From Lasioglossum baleicum (Eukaryota > Arthropoda > Insecta > Hymenoptera > Halictidae): a DNA stretch of 64,000 nt. Below are positions 29,001-36,487 of this stretch, piece by piece (within the stretch, counting starts at the first letter, position 1; the number at the start of each line of letters is the position of its first letter). Location: positions 2,286,501-2,350,500 of the forward strand of contig NC_134948.1 in the NCBI RefSeq assembly GCF_051020765.1. Direction: 5' to 3'. The notes below the pieces were generated by a model that saw only the letters and a program-made list of their open reading frames with translations, searched no databases and was not told the origin of the DNA. The position numbers and the translations under genes were made by a program.

Positions 29001-32000
29001 AGCACCTCTTCTACCTTCTCACGTTCATTGTTGGTGCTGGAAAATAGGAATAGGGGTAGGTCTGCTTCGCATAGGGGAGGAACAGTGATAACTCGATCAC
29101 ACAACTAAATTATTCACTAGACTGCGGACCTTTATGCATTCATGGCATCCAGAAATTTTCAAAAAATGCTGGATTTTTATTTATTCCAGATCTATAAAGG
29201 CTACTTCCACTGAAAATAAGGTTTTATTTAATTCCACTTTCTCTTAAAATTTGCCTGCAAAAATTGCATGGACATCTGCAGTCTATTAATTACTTTACGC
29301 CAGTTCAAAAGACACAAGTTTATTGGAGTACCGATCTACAGTAGCGATAAATGACCTTCACCACATTGACGATGCTAACTGTAGCTCCCGTTTGCAGCCT
29401 CCACGAGAACAGCGAGGACGACATCGACCCCTTGGACTCCATAGACGACCACCCGCAGCGCACCACGTCGGCGAGACCCTCGACCACAACGACGACGACC
29501 ACCACTACCTCCAAGCCCAACAAGCCATCGACAACGCCAGCCTCCAGCACCTTCTCGCACCCTACAGGCTACCCTCAGCACTTCCAGCCCCAGCCACCCT
29601 TCCCCCAAGTACACACAAGTCAGTCAAAGTCCCTCTACGACGACAAGAACGGCGGCTACCATCATCAGTACATCTTCCACAACGGGGAGAGGAGTAACAA
29701 CCAGCAGGCAACTTCCTATCAGCTTTTCAGCAACCAGGGCGTCAGTTCCACAACAGTCCAGCCTCCCCAGGTGCACCAGATCAGAATCAGCTCCACTTCC
29801 AGTCCTCAGATCATCCACAATGAACCTTCAACGGTGTCACCCTTGTTCCATGCGACCTCCTCCACAATCCAAACGCTTCTGAGCAACAATGGGAACAGTC
29901 CTGCGTTGATCAACCCCATATTCCATAACCACGGGATAGCCAGCACCACGGAGCAGTTCATCCTGCACAACAACAACCCCAGAGAGACTTCGGAGTACCG
30001 TGAGACTGGGGAGCACAACATCAGGCCTCTAGAAGCTGTCCACCCGATCAGCAAAGGAAAGGTAGCTATCGAAACGATTGACTAGATAGTAGAGAGTCTG
30101 TAATTTTTATTTTTCTTCGATCTAGATATCGAAGCTGACGATCTCCCCAGTGCCAACGCCATCGGAACCTCAACGATCGGTGCAGACCAAAACCAGCCAG
30201 ACTTCTCAGCAGCAAAGAATCTCTGGGAACTTCTTGCCCACTCCAGCAACCGATGAGACTACTGTTAGATCATTTTATCCTACCCTGAGGAGCGTTTCGA
30301 AACCCACACAGTCCTCCCAGTCGACTAGCGAGCAGGTTACCCAGCACATACACGTGCTGCCACCTGTGCCAATACCCCATCTGAAACCCCATCAGATTAC
30401 CATCAACCTGCCGCCACCAGACATCCAGAGAATCGTGCAGAATCCTTCGCCTTTGCTACCTTCCCAGTCCAGGGTGATAGTCACTGCTAAAGCCAGCGTC
30501 AGCGATGAGTCCGGTAGACCTCTGAACACTACCCAGTTGGTAACCTTGCCACTACCAACCATACCAGCTAGCTATGATGACTATAAGGAAGGGGACGAAT
30601 CGTTTGACCCCTTCTACAGAGATGTCCCTAAGATTCGCAACGCTAGACGAGTAGCAGTCAGCAAGACATCGTTGAGAGTCAGAAGATCAGTTGGTCAGAC
30701 CAAGAACTCTATGGTGTCCTTCGTCTACGGGGGTGATAGACCCAAAAGACAAGAAGTCCAGGTGGTAGACATTCATGATAAGGGTAGAAACAAGAAGAAG
30801 ACTGAGGATGAGCCTTCGGACTTCCAGGCTATCAAGGAGAGTCTGATGAAGTTCAGGGATATCCTCTTTGGTGGAGAGTTTAACGAGGACACTATCCGCA
30901 ATGTTTTTGAGGGAAGCAGTCTTCAGGCTGCCGAGGCTGGTAAGGTGGGAGGCAAAGCGTCTTTGGAGGACCTGGAGACCAAGGCCTCGAAGAACTTCAA
31001 GGCTAGGGAGTATGAAGATAGCGAGTATGATGCTGATAGTAAGGATAGCAAGGGCGATGATGCTGAGTACTCTGGAAGTCCGTTGAAAGTGGACACGAAG
31101 GAGTCTGATGATGAAGAGTACGTTGATGTGAAGGGTAACAGAGAGGAGGCAGAGTCGGATTATAAGGAAGAGGACTCGAAAGAAGAGGACTCGAAAGAAG
31201 AGGACTCGAAAGAAGAGGACTCGAAAGAAGAGGATTCGAAACAAGAGGATTCGAAACAAGAGACTTCGAAAGAAGAGGATGCTAAGGATGAAGAAAAGAA
31301 GGAAGTCGATGCTGATGGTGTGAAGCACGTGGAAGGCAAAAGGGTCATTGACATCGTCATCCTGGATCCAAACGAGTACATGAAGATGAAATCCTCGACT
31401 CAAGGGAGTCTCGACAGCTCCACTGACGAGGATCCTACTACAACCGATGCCTCAATCCTTTCTACAACAGAGCAGACCACTCAATCCACGCCACCAGACA
31501 TTGAACTGACCAAGAAGAAGGAGGAACCTAGTGACGAAGCTACAGGTACTAAGCACTCTTCGAAGTACTCCAACGAAGAAGTCAACACAAGCAAACCGTC
31601 TAAGAAACTTGAGGATAAGAAAAAGGAAGAATCGAATGAGGAAAGCACTACTCACAAATCCGTAGAACGAGCTGAAACCAAGTCGAATGCTAAGAGGAAA
31701 AGTTCTAGGATAAGGTCCTTCTCAGGGAAGATAGCTTCGATGAAGGACCCGAAGAGTGTCGAAGCCGAAGCACAAATTGAGAACTCCACAGAGCCAACTG
31801 ATGAGGAGAAGATCGTGGCGACGACTCCAGTTGTGGAGTTTGAGATTGAACAAATTGATAAGCATATCTTTGACGAGCCAGAGTCTCAGACTTCGAAGGA
31901 GGTGGACACTAGGGCTGTGGGGCATCAGGGCTATGGAAAGAGTCTTCAGGGTGGGAAGGATCAGGATGTGGACAAAGATAGTAGAAAGGGAGATGCCAAT

Positions 32001-34121
32001 GAATATGGGACTTCGAACAAGCAGGTGGAGAGCTTGGTGAAAGACGAAGAGGAGCACGAAGAGAAAGATGAAGAGAAGACTACAGTTTCCGTTTTGAAGG
32101 ATGACGTCGAGAAAGAAGATGAGAAGCAGGATGCCAAGGTAAAGGAGAAGCTGTCGAAGAAGGAGAAGCATTATTACAGAGAGGAGTCTTCGATAGAAAG
32201 CATAGAGGATGAGTCTCTCACCGATACTAGCGATGAAGAGACGAAGAACTCTGAAGAGACCAAAGACTCTGAAGAGTACAAGGATTCCGAAGAGGCTCCT
32301 TTAACAAAACTAGGATCTAGAAGAGGTAAGAGCATGAAGTTTGAGACATCTAAGGAAGTCGTCACGCACAGACAGGACAAGAGCAGGAAATTCTCTGGCG
32401 AAGACGAAGGGAAGGAGTACCAGGAGTATTCGACGATAAAGGGCGAGGAAGTCACCTCTCAGGAGGAGTCTTTGGAGTACCACGACTCTACAGAGTCGTT
32501 CTACGACAGCAGTCATGAGATCGGAACAGAGAACGACTACAAGGACTCGACCACTGAGGCTGAAGAAGATTCTACCTCCAGAGAAGACACTGTCGAAGAT
32601 AACGACGAAGACAAGTCGGAAGACGATCACGAGGATAGTACAGAAGGTGTGTTGAAGTATACCGATGAGCTGCCTAAGGAGAAGAAGGAGGAGTTGTCGG
32701 ACAGCAAGAAGTCTTCCGAGTCTGTGGAGAACAGTGCTCACGACTATGTCGATGATAATTACGAGCCTGATAATTACAAGGAGACGGAGGTAGCTAAGGA
32801 AGAGAAGAGGAAGAAGATTAAGGACGACGTTGGCAAGAGTGAAGAGAGTCCTGAAGATCGAGTTGAAGTTACTACTAAGTCTGCGGACGCTAAAGCAGAG
32901 AAAGAGGGTGAAAAGAAGTCTAATGATTCGAGTGGGGAGAACTTGCAGCAGACAACCTCTACGACGACGACAACAACCACAACTACAACTACGACCACAG
33001 CGAAGCCGACGCCTCCAAAGCTGTTCAAGCCCATCTCACTCAGGAAGAGCTACACCTACACCCCTCCCACGACGACTCCCAACCCTGTCGTCATCAAACC
33101 CAGGATCAGTTTGCTGAATCCAAAGCCAGCGAAGCCTCCCAAGTCTTACAATGAGCTAGCCCCTAAGCCTGTGATCAGAAAGTTCACCTTATTGACACGA
33201 AAGGCGACCACGACACTTCCAACGAGTACTGTCACGGACGAGGATTCGACAGAGACGACAGAAATCCCAGTGATGCTGACAGAGGTCCCAGTGGCGCTGA
33301 CAGAGGCTCCTGTGACCACGACAGAGGCTAGAAGCGAGGAGAACATCCTGGAGGTGAAGTTGGAGCAGGAGAAGAGAGATCCAGCAAAGGATCTGATGCA
33401 GAAGGACCAGCCTCCGGTGAAGAACGAAGGGGACCAGGACTCCAGTCCTTCGGAGCAGAAGTCTCCAACGAACGCGCAGAAGGAGGAGAGTCCCAGCAGC
33501 ACCGAGACCTTCACACCCTACCCTGTAACCAGACTCTCGAACCTAGCTTCCACCATCCGAGAAACATTGAAGGAGATCGAGTCCACCACTGAGCAGACAA
33601 CGACGACCAAGAACTACACGTTGATCGAGCTGGAGATCATCAGCACGACGGTTCCTCCACTTGCTACCATCTCCAGCGAACCTGACAAGGAGGAGGCGAC
33701 CACTGTGACGGTCATGCAGCAGGAAGTGTCCACCGAGACGACGACGAAGGCTCACCAGGACTCCACGGAGACGTCCTTGACTCCTGAGCCTTCTCCCGAG
33801 ACTTCCACTCAGACCTCCACCACCGAGACTGTCCTGAGCTCGTCCAAAGAACCTGAAGAGGTAGTCTCGACGACTTCGAGATATCGCAGACCAGTGATGC
33901 TGAAGAGGCCGGACAGTTTCAATTGTCTGGAGAAGGAGATGTACCGTTTCTACGGCGACACCAGGGACTGCAGACTATTCCACTATTGCTCCCCCGGGTT
34001 CACTTCGAGGCAGGTCCTCGATTTCCGGTTCGTCTGCGAAGAAGGCACGGCCTTCGACGAGCAGAGTCAGAGCTGCAAACACAACGTCCGCAAAGGATTG
34101 TGCCCCCACAGGAAGTGGTAA
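7972..34121 (+). CDS. Secreted chitin-binding (peritrophin-A/CBM14) mucin-like protein, about 1678 aa, six exons
   Basis: Coding exons are 7972-8005, 24650-24711, 24824-24947, 28133-28289, 29398-30061 and 30126-34121, totalling 5037 bases (1678 codons plus TAA). The splice phases agree at every junction. Residues 1-28 form a signal peptide starting MNLALHGFLLQ. Residues 46-104 hold six cysteines spaced C-15-C-5-C-14-C-12-C-7-C, and residues 1614-1673 hold six spaced C-14-C-5-C-15-C-12-C-8-C. Both match the type-2 chitin-binding (peritrophin-A) pattern. Between them lie a Ser/Thr/Pro/Gln-rich part, furin-type sites RVRR (531-534) and RPKR (552-555), a long Glu/Lys/Ser/Asp region with EEDSK repeats, and a Thr run. 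The likely role is an extracellular chitin-bound matrix protein of cuticle or of a tracheal or gut lining. It resembles cuticular proteins analogous to peritrophins, but two terminal domains with a long acidic middle are not the simple one-domain CPAP1 plan. I assign no gene symbol. Exons 3-6 are very secure; exon 1 rests on phase and signal-peptide fit. Confidence 0.87.
10560..10930. repeat. Tandem array, about 35-bp unit with TGATCA
   Basis: About ten imperfect copies of the phrase GACCAGGxATGATCATTCTGATxAGACxTAACATATAT, with spacing that varies because blocks are deleted. Copies decay toward the right end (10860-10930). The unit contains near-palindromes around TGATCA. No coding potential is seen. 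Confidence 0.75.
12978..12993. repeat. Poly-C tract (16 C)
   Basis: Sixteen consecutive C residues within the proposed intron 1. Such a tract is length-unstable and error-prone in sequencing, so the exact count is uncertain. Confidence 0.8.
13776..13816. repeat. Alternating GC/CG-rich tract
   Basis: GCGCGCGCGCGCC and CGCGCGCGTAATTGCGCG give a run of nearly pure purine-pyrimidine alternation, a Z-DNA-prone composition. No gene association is visible. Confidence 0.6.
14437..14680. repeat. Dispersed repeat with CACGCCCAC motifs, copy 1
   Basis: The segment has several phrases such as GGCCACGCCCACTGCTCCA, GGCCACACCCACCGC and GGCCCCGCCCACATCC. The phrase CACGCCCAxTGCTCCA recurs at about 16630 with similar flanks (GGxxTTCAxG upstream, GGAGTAxxxGCCA-like downstream), so this is either a dispersed repeat or a clustered GC-box-like sequence. 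Confidence 0.45.
16595..16700. repeat. Dispersed repeat with CACGCCCAC motifs, copy 2
   Basis: It shares ACCACGCCCATTGCTCCA and the adjacent GTGGAGGTAATTCTGCCA-like block with the copy at 14437-14680. It is diverged, with no terminal inverted repeats identified. Confidence 0.4.
18690..18990. repeat. Diverged direct duplication, about 190-bp spacing
   Basis: The phrase ATTAACCCCCGAATGCGTAC followed by ATTAAACCGTTATTGCC (18732-18770) recurs near 18926-18965 as ATTAACCCCCGCGCGCGTAC and ATTAAATTGTTATTGCT. The preceding AAAATCT and TTTTTxCAG parts also correspond. Confidence 0.55.
21781..22244. mobile_element. hAT-type non-autonomous element (MITE) with 8-bp target duplication
   Basis: A 464-bp AT-rich element begins TCAGAGGTGGGC and ends CCCCAGCTCTGT, imperfect terminal inverted repeats of the CAGAGxTGGG kind typical of hAT elements. 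It is flanked exactly by GGTGAGTG at 21773-21780 and 22245-22252, the 8-bp target duplication expected of hAT. The interior repeats AAATAAAATATTTCTATTT-like words and has no transposase frame. Confidence 0.8.
23982..24230. mobile_element. piggyBac-type MITE, copy 1
   Basis: It starts CCCTTTGCACTCGAA and ends TTCGAGTGCAAAGGG, perfect 15-bp terminal inverted repeats beginning with CCC. It is flanked by TTAA on the left and CTAA (one change) on the right. The TTAA target and CCC..GGG ends are piggyBac traits. The interior is about 95% alike by eye to the copy at 35332, with an expanded TA microsatellite here. No coding frame. Confidence 0.8.
24650..24711 (+). CDS. Chitin-binding gene, exon 2 (signal peptide, second half)
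   Basis: The acceptor is CTGTTGCAG and the donor is GTGAGT. The 62 bases encode FLSILNLQHGSVLCSAGEPG after completing one codon. Signal cleavage is expected around SVLCSA. There is no in-frame ATG within the exon, so an upstream start exon is required. Confidence 0.85.
24824..24947 (+). CDS. Chitin-binding gene, exon 3 (first half of CBM14 domain 1)
   Basis: It encodes the run from YLDFDNLPDTNFSC to FHVCTIGQK and contains the first three cysteines of the domain. The donor is AAAG/GTAATT. The acceptor is an unusual but acceptable AAG (TGTCTGACAAG). The domain cannot close within this exon and is completed by the exon at 28133. Confidence 0.9.
25517..25582. repeat. 33-bp tandem duplication
   Basis: Two identical adjacent copies of a unit beginning ACTGTGCGAAAAACATAAT in AT-rich intron sequence, apparently recent. 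Confidence 0.85.
27231..27790. mobile_element. TA-flanked foldback element (mariner-like MITE)
   Basis: About 560 bp with ends TACCGGGTGTTTCACC and GGGACACCCTGTA and nearly full-length inverted arms. For example, GACCACCTTAAATATCTTTG at the left matches CAAAGATATTTAAGGTGGTC at the right, and the arms meet near 27500 at TTAATGAGATAATATC. A TA lies at both ends, as for the Tc1/mariner superfamily. No transposase. Its inner arms share GGACATATGAAGGTCAAC with the element at 37665. Confidence 0.75.
28133..28289 (+). CDS. Chitin-binding gene, exon 4 (second half of CBM14 domain 1)
   Basis: The acceptor is GGTTTCAG and the donor GTAAGC. It encodes DEIMDIKFLCLNGTVFD and onward, with the last three cysteines of domain 1 (FLC, RVC, VDC), followed by a short linker YNLNLELYGNN. 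The frame is phase 1 in and phase 2 out. Confidence 0.9.
28290..29397 (+). other. Intron 4 of the chitin-binding gene
   Basis: A 1.1-kb intron without coding evidence. The exon-like open frames (for example 28492-28812) have no recognised similarity. It contains a GACTGCGG-family element at 29120-29283. Confidence 0.6.
29120..29283. mobile_element. GACTGCGG-family MITE, copy 1
   Basis: It begins GACTGCGGACCTTTATGCAT and ends ACATCTGCAGTC, flanked by TA on both sides. It shares GATCTATAAAGGCTACTxCCAC and CTCTTAAAATTTG with the copy at 58600. Short, with no coding frame. Confidence 0.7.
29398..30061 (+). CDS. Chitin-binding gene, exon 5 (Ser/Thr/Pro/Gln/His-rich region)
   Basis: The acceptor CCGTTTGCAG is followed by LHENSEDDIDPLDSIDDH, then a Thr run, then a low-complexity region rich in Thr, Ser, Pro, Gln, His and Asn that probably carries O-linked sugars. 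The donor AAAG/GTAGCT leaves phase 0. If this donor is not used the frame stops eight codons later at 30083-30085. Confidence 0.9.
30126..34121 (+). CDS. Chitin-binding gene, exon 6 (acidic repeats, Thr run, CBM14 domain 2)
   Basis: This 3996-base last exon follows acceptor TTCGATCTAG after a 64-bp intron. In order it encodes a Ser/Thr/Pro-rich part, dibasic sites at RVRRS and RPKRQ, a highly charged Glu/Lys/Asp/Ser region with tandem EEDSK units at 31162-31265, a Thr run at about 32955-33000, a Pro-rich part, and the second chitin-binding domain near 33914-34105. It ends GLCPHRKW and TAA. Long open frames on the opposite strand here are shadows of the biased codons. Confidence 0.92.
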   Translation: MSKLTISPVPTPSEPQRSVQTKTSQTSQQQRISGNFLPTPATDETTVRSFYPTLRSVSKPTQSSQSTSEQVTQHIHVLPPVPIPHLKPHQITINLPPPDIQRIVQNPSPLLPSQSRVIVTAKASVSDESGRPLNTTQLVTLPLPTIPASYDDYKEGDESFDPFYRDVPKIRNARRVAVSKTSLRVRRSVGQTKNSMVSFVYGGDRPKRQEVQVVDIHDKGRNKKKTEDEPSDFQAIKESLMKFRDILFGGEFNEDTIRNVFEGSSLQAAEAGKVGGKASLEDLETKASKNFKAREYEDSEYDADSKDSKGDDAEYSGSPLKVDTKESDDEEYVDVKGNREEAESDYKEEDSKEEDSKEEDSKEEDSKEEDSKQEDSKQETSKEEDAKDEEKKEVDADGVKHVEGKRVIDIVILDPNEYMKMKSSTQGSLDSSTDEDPTTTDASILSTTEQTTQSTPPDIELTKKKEEPSDEATGTKHSSKYSNEEVNTSKPSKKLEDKKKEESNEESTTHKSVERAETKSNAKRKSSRIRSFSGKIASMKDPKSVEAEAQIENSTEPTDEEKIVATTPVVEFEIEQIDKHIFDEPESQTSKEVDTRAVGHQGYGKSLQGGKDQDVDKDSRKGDANEYGTSNKQVESLVKDEEEHEEKDEEKTTVSVLKDDVEKEDEKQDAKVKEKLSKKEKHYYREESSIESIEDESLTDTSDEETKNSEETKDSEEYKDSEEAPLTKLGSRRGKSMKFETSKEVVTHRQDKSRKFSGEDEGKEYQEYSTIKGEEVTSQEESLEYHDSTESFYDSSHEIGTENDYKDSTTEAEEDSTSREDTVEDNDEDKSEDDHEDSTEGVLKYTDELPKEKKEELSDSKKSSESVENSAHDYVDDNYEPDNYKETEVAKEEKRKKIKDDVGKSEESPEDRVEVTTKSADAKAEKEGEKKSNDSSGENLQQTTSTTTTTTTTTTTTTAKPTPPKLFKPISLRKSYTYTPPTTTPNPVVIKPRISLLNPKPAKPPKSYNELAPKPVIRKFTLLTRKATTTLPTSTVTDEDSTETTEIPVMLTEVPVALTEAPVTTTEARSEENILEVKLEQEKRDPAKDLMQKDQPPVKNEGDQDSSPSEQKSPTNAQKEESPSSTETFTPYPVTRLSNLASTIRETLKEIESTTEQTTTTKNYTLIELEIISTTVPPLATISSEPDKEEATTVTVMQQEVSTETTTKAHQDSTETSLTPEPSPETSTQTSTTETVLSSSKEPEEVVSTTSRYRRPVMLKRPDSFNCLEKEMYRFYGDTRDCRLFHYCSPGFTSRQVLDFRFVCEEGTAFDEQSQSCKHNVRKGLCPHRKW
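31162..31265 (+). repeat. 15-bp coding minisatellite (EEDSK repeats)
   Basis: Tandem units GAAGAGGACTCGAAA, the last ones varying to CAAGAGGATTCGAAA, encode EEDSK or QEDSK about seven times inside the acidic region of the chitin-binding protein. The first copies are almost identical, suggesting recent expansion and likely length polymorphism that keeps frame. Confidence 0.9.
32955..33000 (+). repeat. Threonine-codon run (ACN repeats)
   Basis: About fourteen consecutive Thr codons (ACG, ACA, ACC, ACT mixed) form a probable mucin-type glycosylated spacer just after the acidic region. Mixed codon use argues for selection on the peptide rather than simple DNA slippage. Confidence 0.85.
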
Positions 34122-34280
34122 CGGCGAGACACTCGCCTGGCTCTTCGTGGCGACGTTGATTTTGGTAACTGGTGAATCCGCGGACTCCCTAGTGTATATT
34201 TATATGTAGGCTGGGCCCGCAGGCCCCCCTCCTTTCCTGAGTATTGCCATAACCTTGTACATGATCATGGATTCACACTT

Positions 34281-34286
34281 ATTAAA
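34281..34286 (+). terminator. Candidate polyadenylation signal of the chitin-binding gene (ATTAAA)
   Basis: ATTAAA lies 160 bases after the stop. A canonical AATAAA occurs at 35276-35281 and is an alternative. Transcript data are needed to choose. Confidence 0.35.
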
Positions 34287-34842
34287 ATTAATGACCGGGC
34301 TGATTGATCACGGACCACGAAGAGCTGGCGTGAGCGAGATTCGAGGTCTCAGGGGCCTGTCCTGGCTACGTAGTAGATCGATCAGGTAAACAATGATCCT
34401 AATCGATCAAAAGATCAAGAAGTGTGTAACGTAACTTTCTGTCTGACGCTGGCTGACTGTATCTACTTAAATCTCTACAGAATCTTTCAGTTGCCTGCAC
34501 TTTACCGACAGTCTGTATTTAATTGTTTGTGGAAAAACAAGATGGCCGGACAGCTCCCGAGACTCGCAGCGAATTTTAGGATAAAGAGTGAACCACGTCG
34601 ATTCCTCCTGGCGTGGAAGATCGACGTTCGAATCTCGTATTTATGCGTTACTAATTAGCAACAGTCGTCGAACAATAATATTGTTCGGATCACGGGCCGG
34701 ATCGGTAGATCGCATAGATCCCGCATTGCTCAACGTGTGCGTTCCGATACGGGGCTTGATGCAACTTGCACAAATGTACATTTAGGTTTACGTCGGTTTT
34801 GTTGAGTCGCGAGAGTGTACAGTGATGAGTGAACAGATTATA

Positions 34843-34877
34843 TGAAGAGAGAGAGAGAGAGTGAGAGAGAGAGAGAC
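34843..34877. repeat. GA microsatellite
   Basis: GAAGAGAGAGAGAGAGAGTG followed by AGAGAGAGAGAGACAG: a dinucleotide repeat with one interruption. Confidence 0.85.
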
Positions 34878-35331
34878 AGTTATTAAGTAGCACAGGATTA
34901 GGCGATTATACGGAACGGACTCACTAAATACTCAATCGTTGTTGCCCGTAGCAACGAGCGTCGTTTTAGCTATCGATCGATCTTCACGATTCCCTGGCGG
35001 CCGCTCTAAATCATTCCTACCTTCTAGATGATAGATCCCTAATCGTTCGGCGGAGAATTCGCGCGACCTTAGCTCGAGGATCCTGTAAATGTGTGTGTCG
35101 TTGATGCGTCGAACACCTTCTTCGCGGTCGTGTCCGTGCCTGGGTGCAAACCGACCCACGCTACTCAATTTCTGGTTCGGGTAACAGTGGACCCGGCCAT
35201 CGCTAGCGGAGGGTTGGAGCTGGCCACGTGATCTTTGTGTGACGTCGCAGCAGTGGTTCTCAACTCGTGTACCGTAATAAAACGAACTTGTAAGAGATTA
35301 TTTTAGTTGCGCAATTTGGAGTTTAGTTTAA

Positions 35332-35572
35332 CCCTTTGCACTCGAAGCAATTTGAACTCCAAGATCAAGATTTTTGTTTCAACCCAGATCATTTTTGTTC
35401 TATGTAATTTTTTTTACATTGTGCACATTAAATTGAACCTGTTTTCTTATATAACAGTAGAGCTTTTTACGATTTACAGAATACAGACAAATTTAATAAT
35501 GTTATATCTGTTTTGAATAATGGTATGGTAATTTTTAGTGGCGCCTCAGACTAGCCATTCGAGTGCAAAGGG
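35332..35572. mobile_element. piggyBac-type MITE, copy 2
   Basis: CCCTTTGCACTCGAA at the left and TTCGAGTGCAAAGGG at the right form perfect 15-bp terminal inverted repeats, with intact TTAA on both sides (35328-35331 and 35573-35576). The interior closely matches the copy at 23982, with a shorter TA run. No coding frame. Confidence 0.88.
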
Positions 35573-36284
35573 TTAAAATTAATAAATATATCGTATACGT
35601 GAAAAATAGATTGAGAACCGCAGCAGCTTCGTGTGATAAATTTTATTTAATTCTAGCGTGTGTGCTCATGTTGTGGGAGGTGTTCGAAAATTTTTCTACC
35701 CCCGAAAAAGCTTCGCGTGTCTTCTTTTCTTGATGTTGTGGAGGGTGATAGAAGCCAACGATGAGCCGTCGTTGTTGTCACGGGGTTTGTTTCCCAGGCG
35801 GAGGATAAATGTATCGACACTCTTGGATATATTTTTACATGTGAATTTATTCCGCTGCATTTAGTGATTCTTACGTAGATAATGTGATAAGTGATTAGAT
35901 ATTATTGATCGCTTGCGTGTACCTCGGTCGTCCCTGTAAATATCTACGTACATCCCGACGTTCGCACGCATGTTCACGTCTCGACAGAGGTCGTGTATTG
36001 TAAGGGTCTGTACTGTGTTAAATAATACTTGTATACCACGTGCAAGTCTCCTCGATTTTTCTCCGTCTTCAACCCCCTACCTGGCACACTCTATTTATTC
36101 GAAATAAAAACGTTTCTCGATTAAAATTATAAATTGAACGCTGATTAACACACCTCAGCATAACAGATAATTAATTACACGATATAAATCTGAACGGTGG
36201 TGACATCTAGCCACAAGTAGTATATTCTAAAAGTTTATGGAGTTCGGATAACAAAAATATTGTCCATATCAGTGACTATTAAGC

Positions 36285-36290
36285 TTTATT
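36285..36290 (-). terminator. Polyadenylation signal of cuticular gene A
   Basis: TTTATT on the plus strand gives AATAAA on the minus strand about 200 bases after the gene A stop codon. Confidence 0.6.
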
Positions 36291-36487
36291 ATCAAACAGC
36301 TGTTAAATACACACATATACTGGCATCGTTGGAAATGTTAACATTAAAGGAACAGTGAATAATTGCTTTTATACAAAAAATAGAATTTCGTTTCTCAACC
36401 CTGTCAATATATTTTCAATGAATTTTTCGTTAATCTCTGGTTCGAATAATTGACGTGGTTTGTCAAATATCTGGCAGGTAAAACTGA

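Larger units (their letters stand above)
34122..36284 (+). other. 3' flank of the chitin-binding gene and intergenic spacer
   Basis: No gene is seen. Candidate polyadenylation signals are ATTAAA at 34281 and AATAAA at 35276, so the 3' UTR may be about 0.2 or 1.2 kb. The stretch holds a GA microsatellite and a piggyBac-type MITE. Gene A converges from the right with its own AATAAA at 36285-36290. Confidence 0.5.

Noticed and set aside
30687..31403. 238-codon minus-strand frame with LLFRILFFRVLFF repeats resembling a membrane protein
   Set aside because: It is the antisense shadow of the SKEED-rich coding repeat in the chitin-binding gene; Glu/Lys/Ser codons read backwards give Phe/Leu.
34600..34660. 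Possible tRNA-like GTTCGAATC phrase
   Set aside because: Flanking sequence cannot form the acceptor and D stems, and no A-box at the right distance. Other GGTTCGA occurrences (1644, 36433, 57936) also fail.
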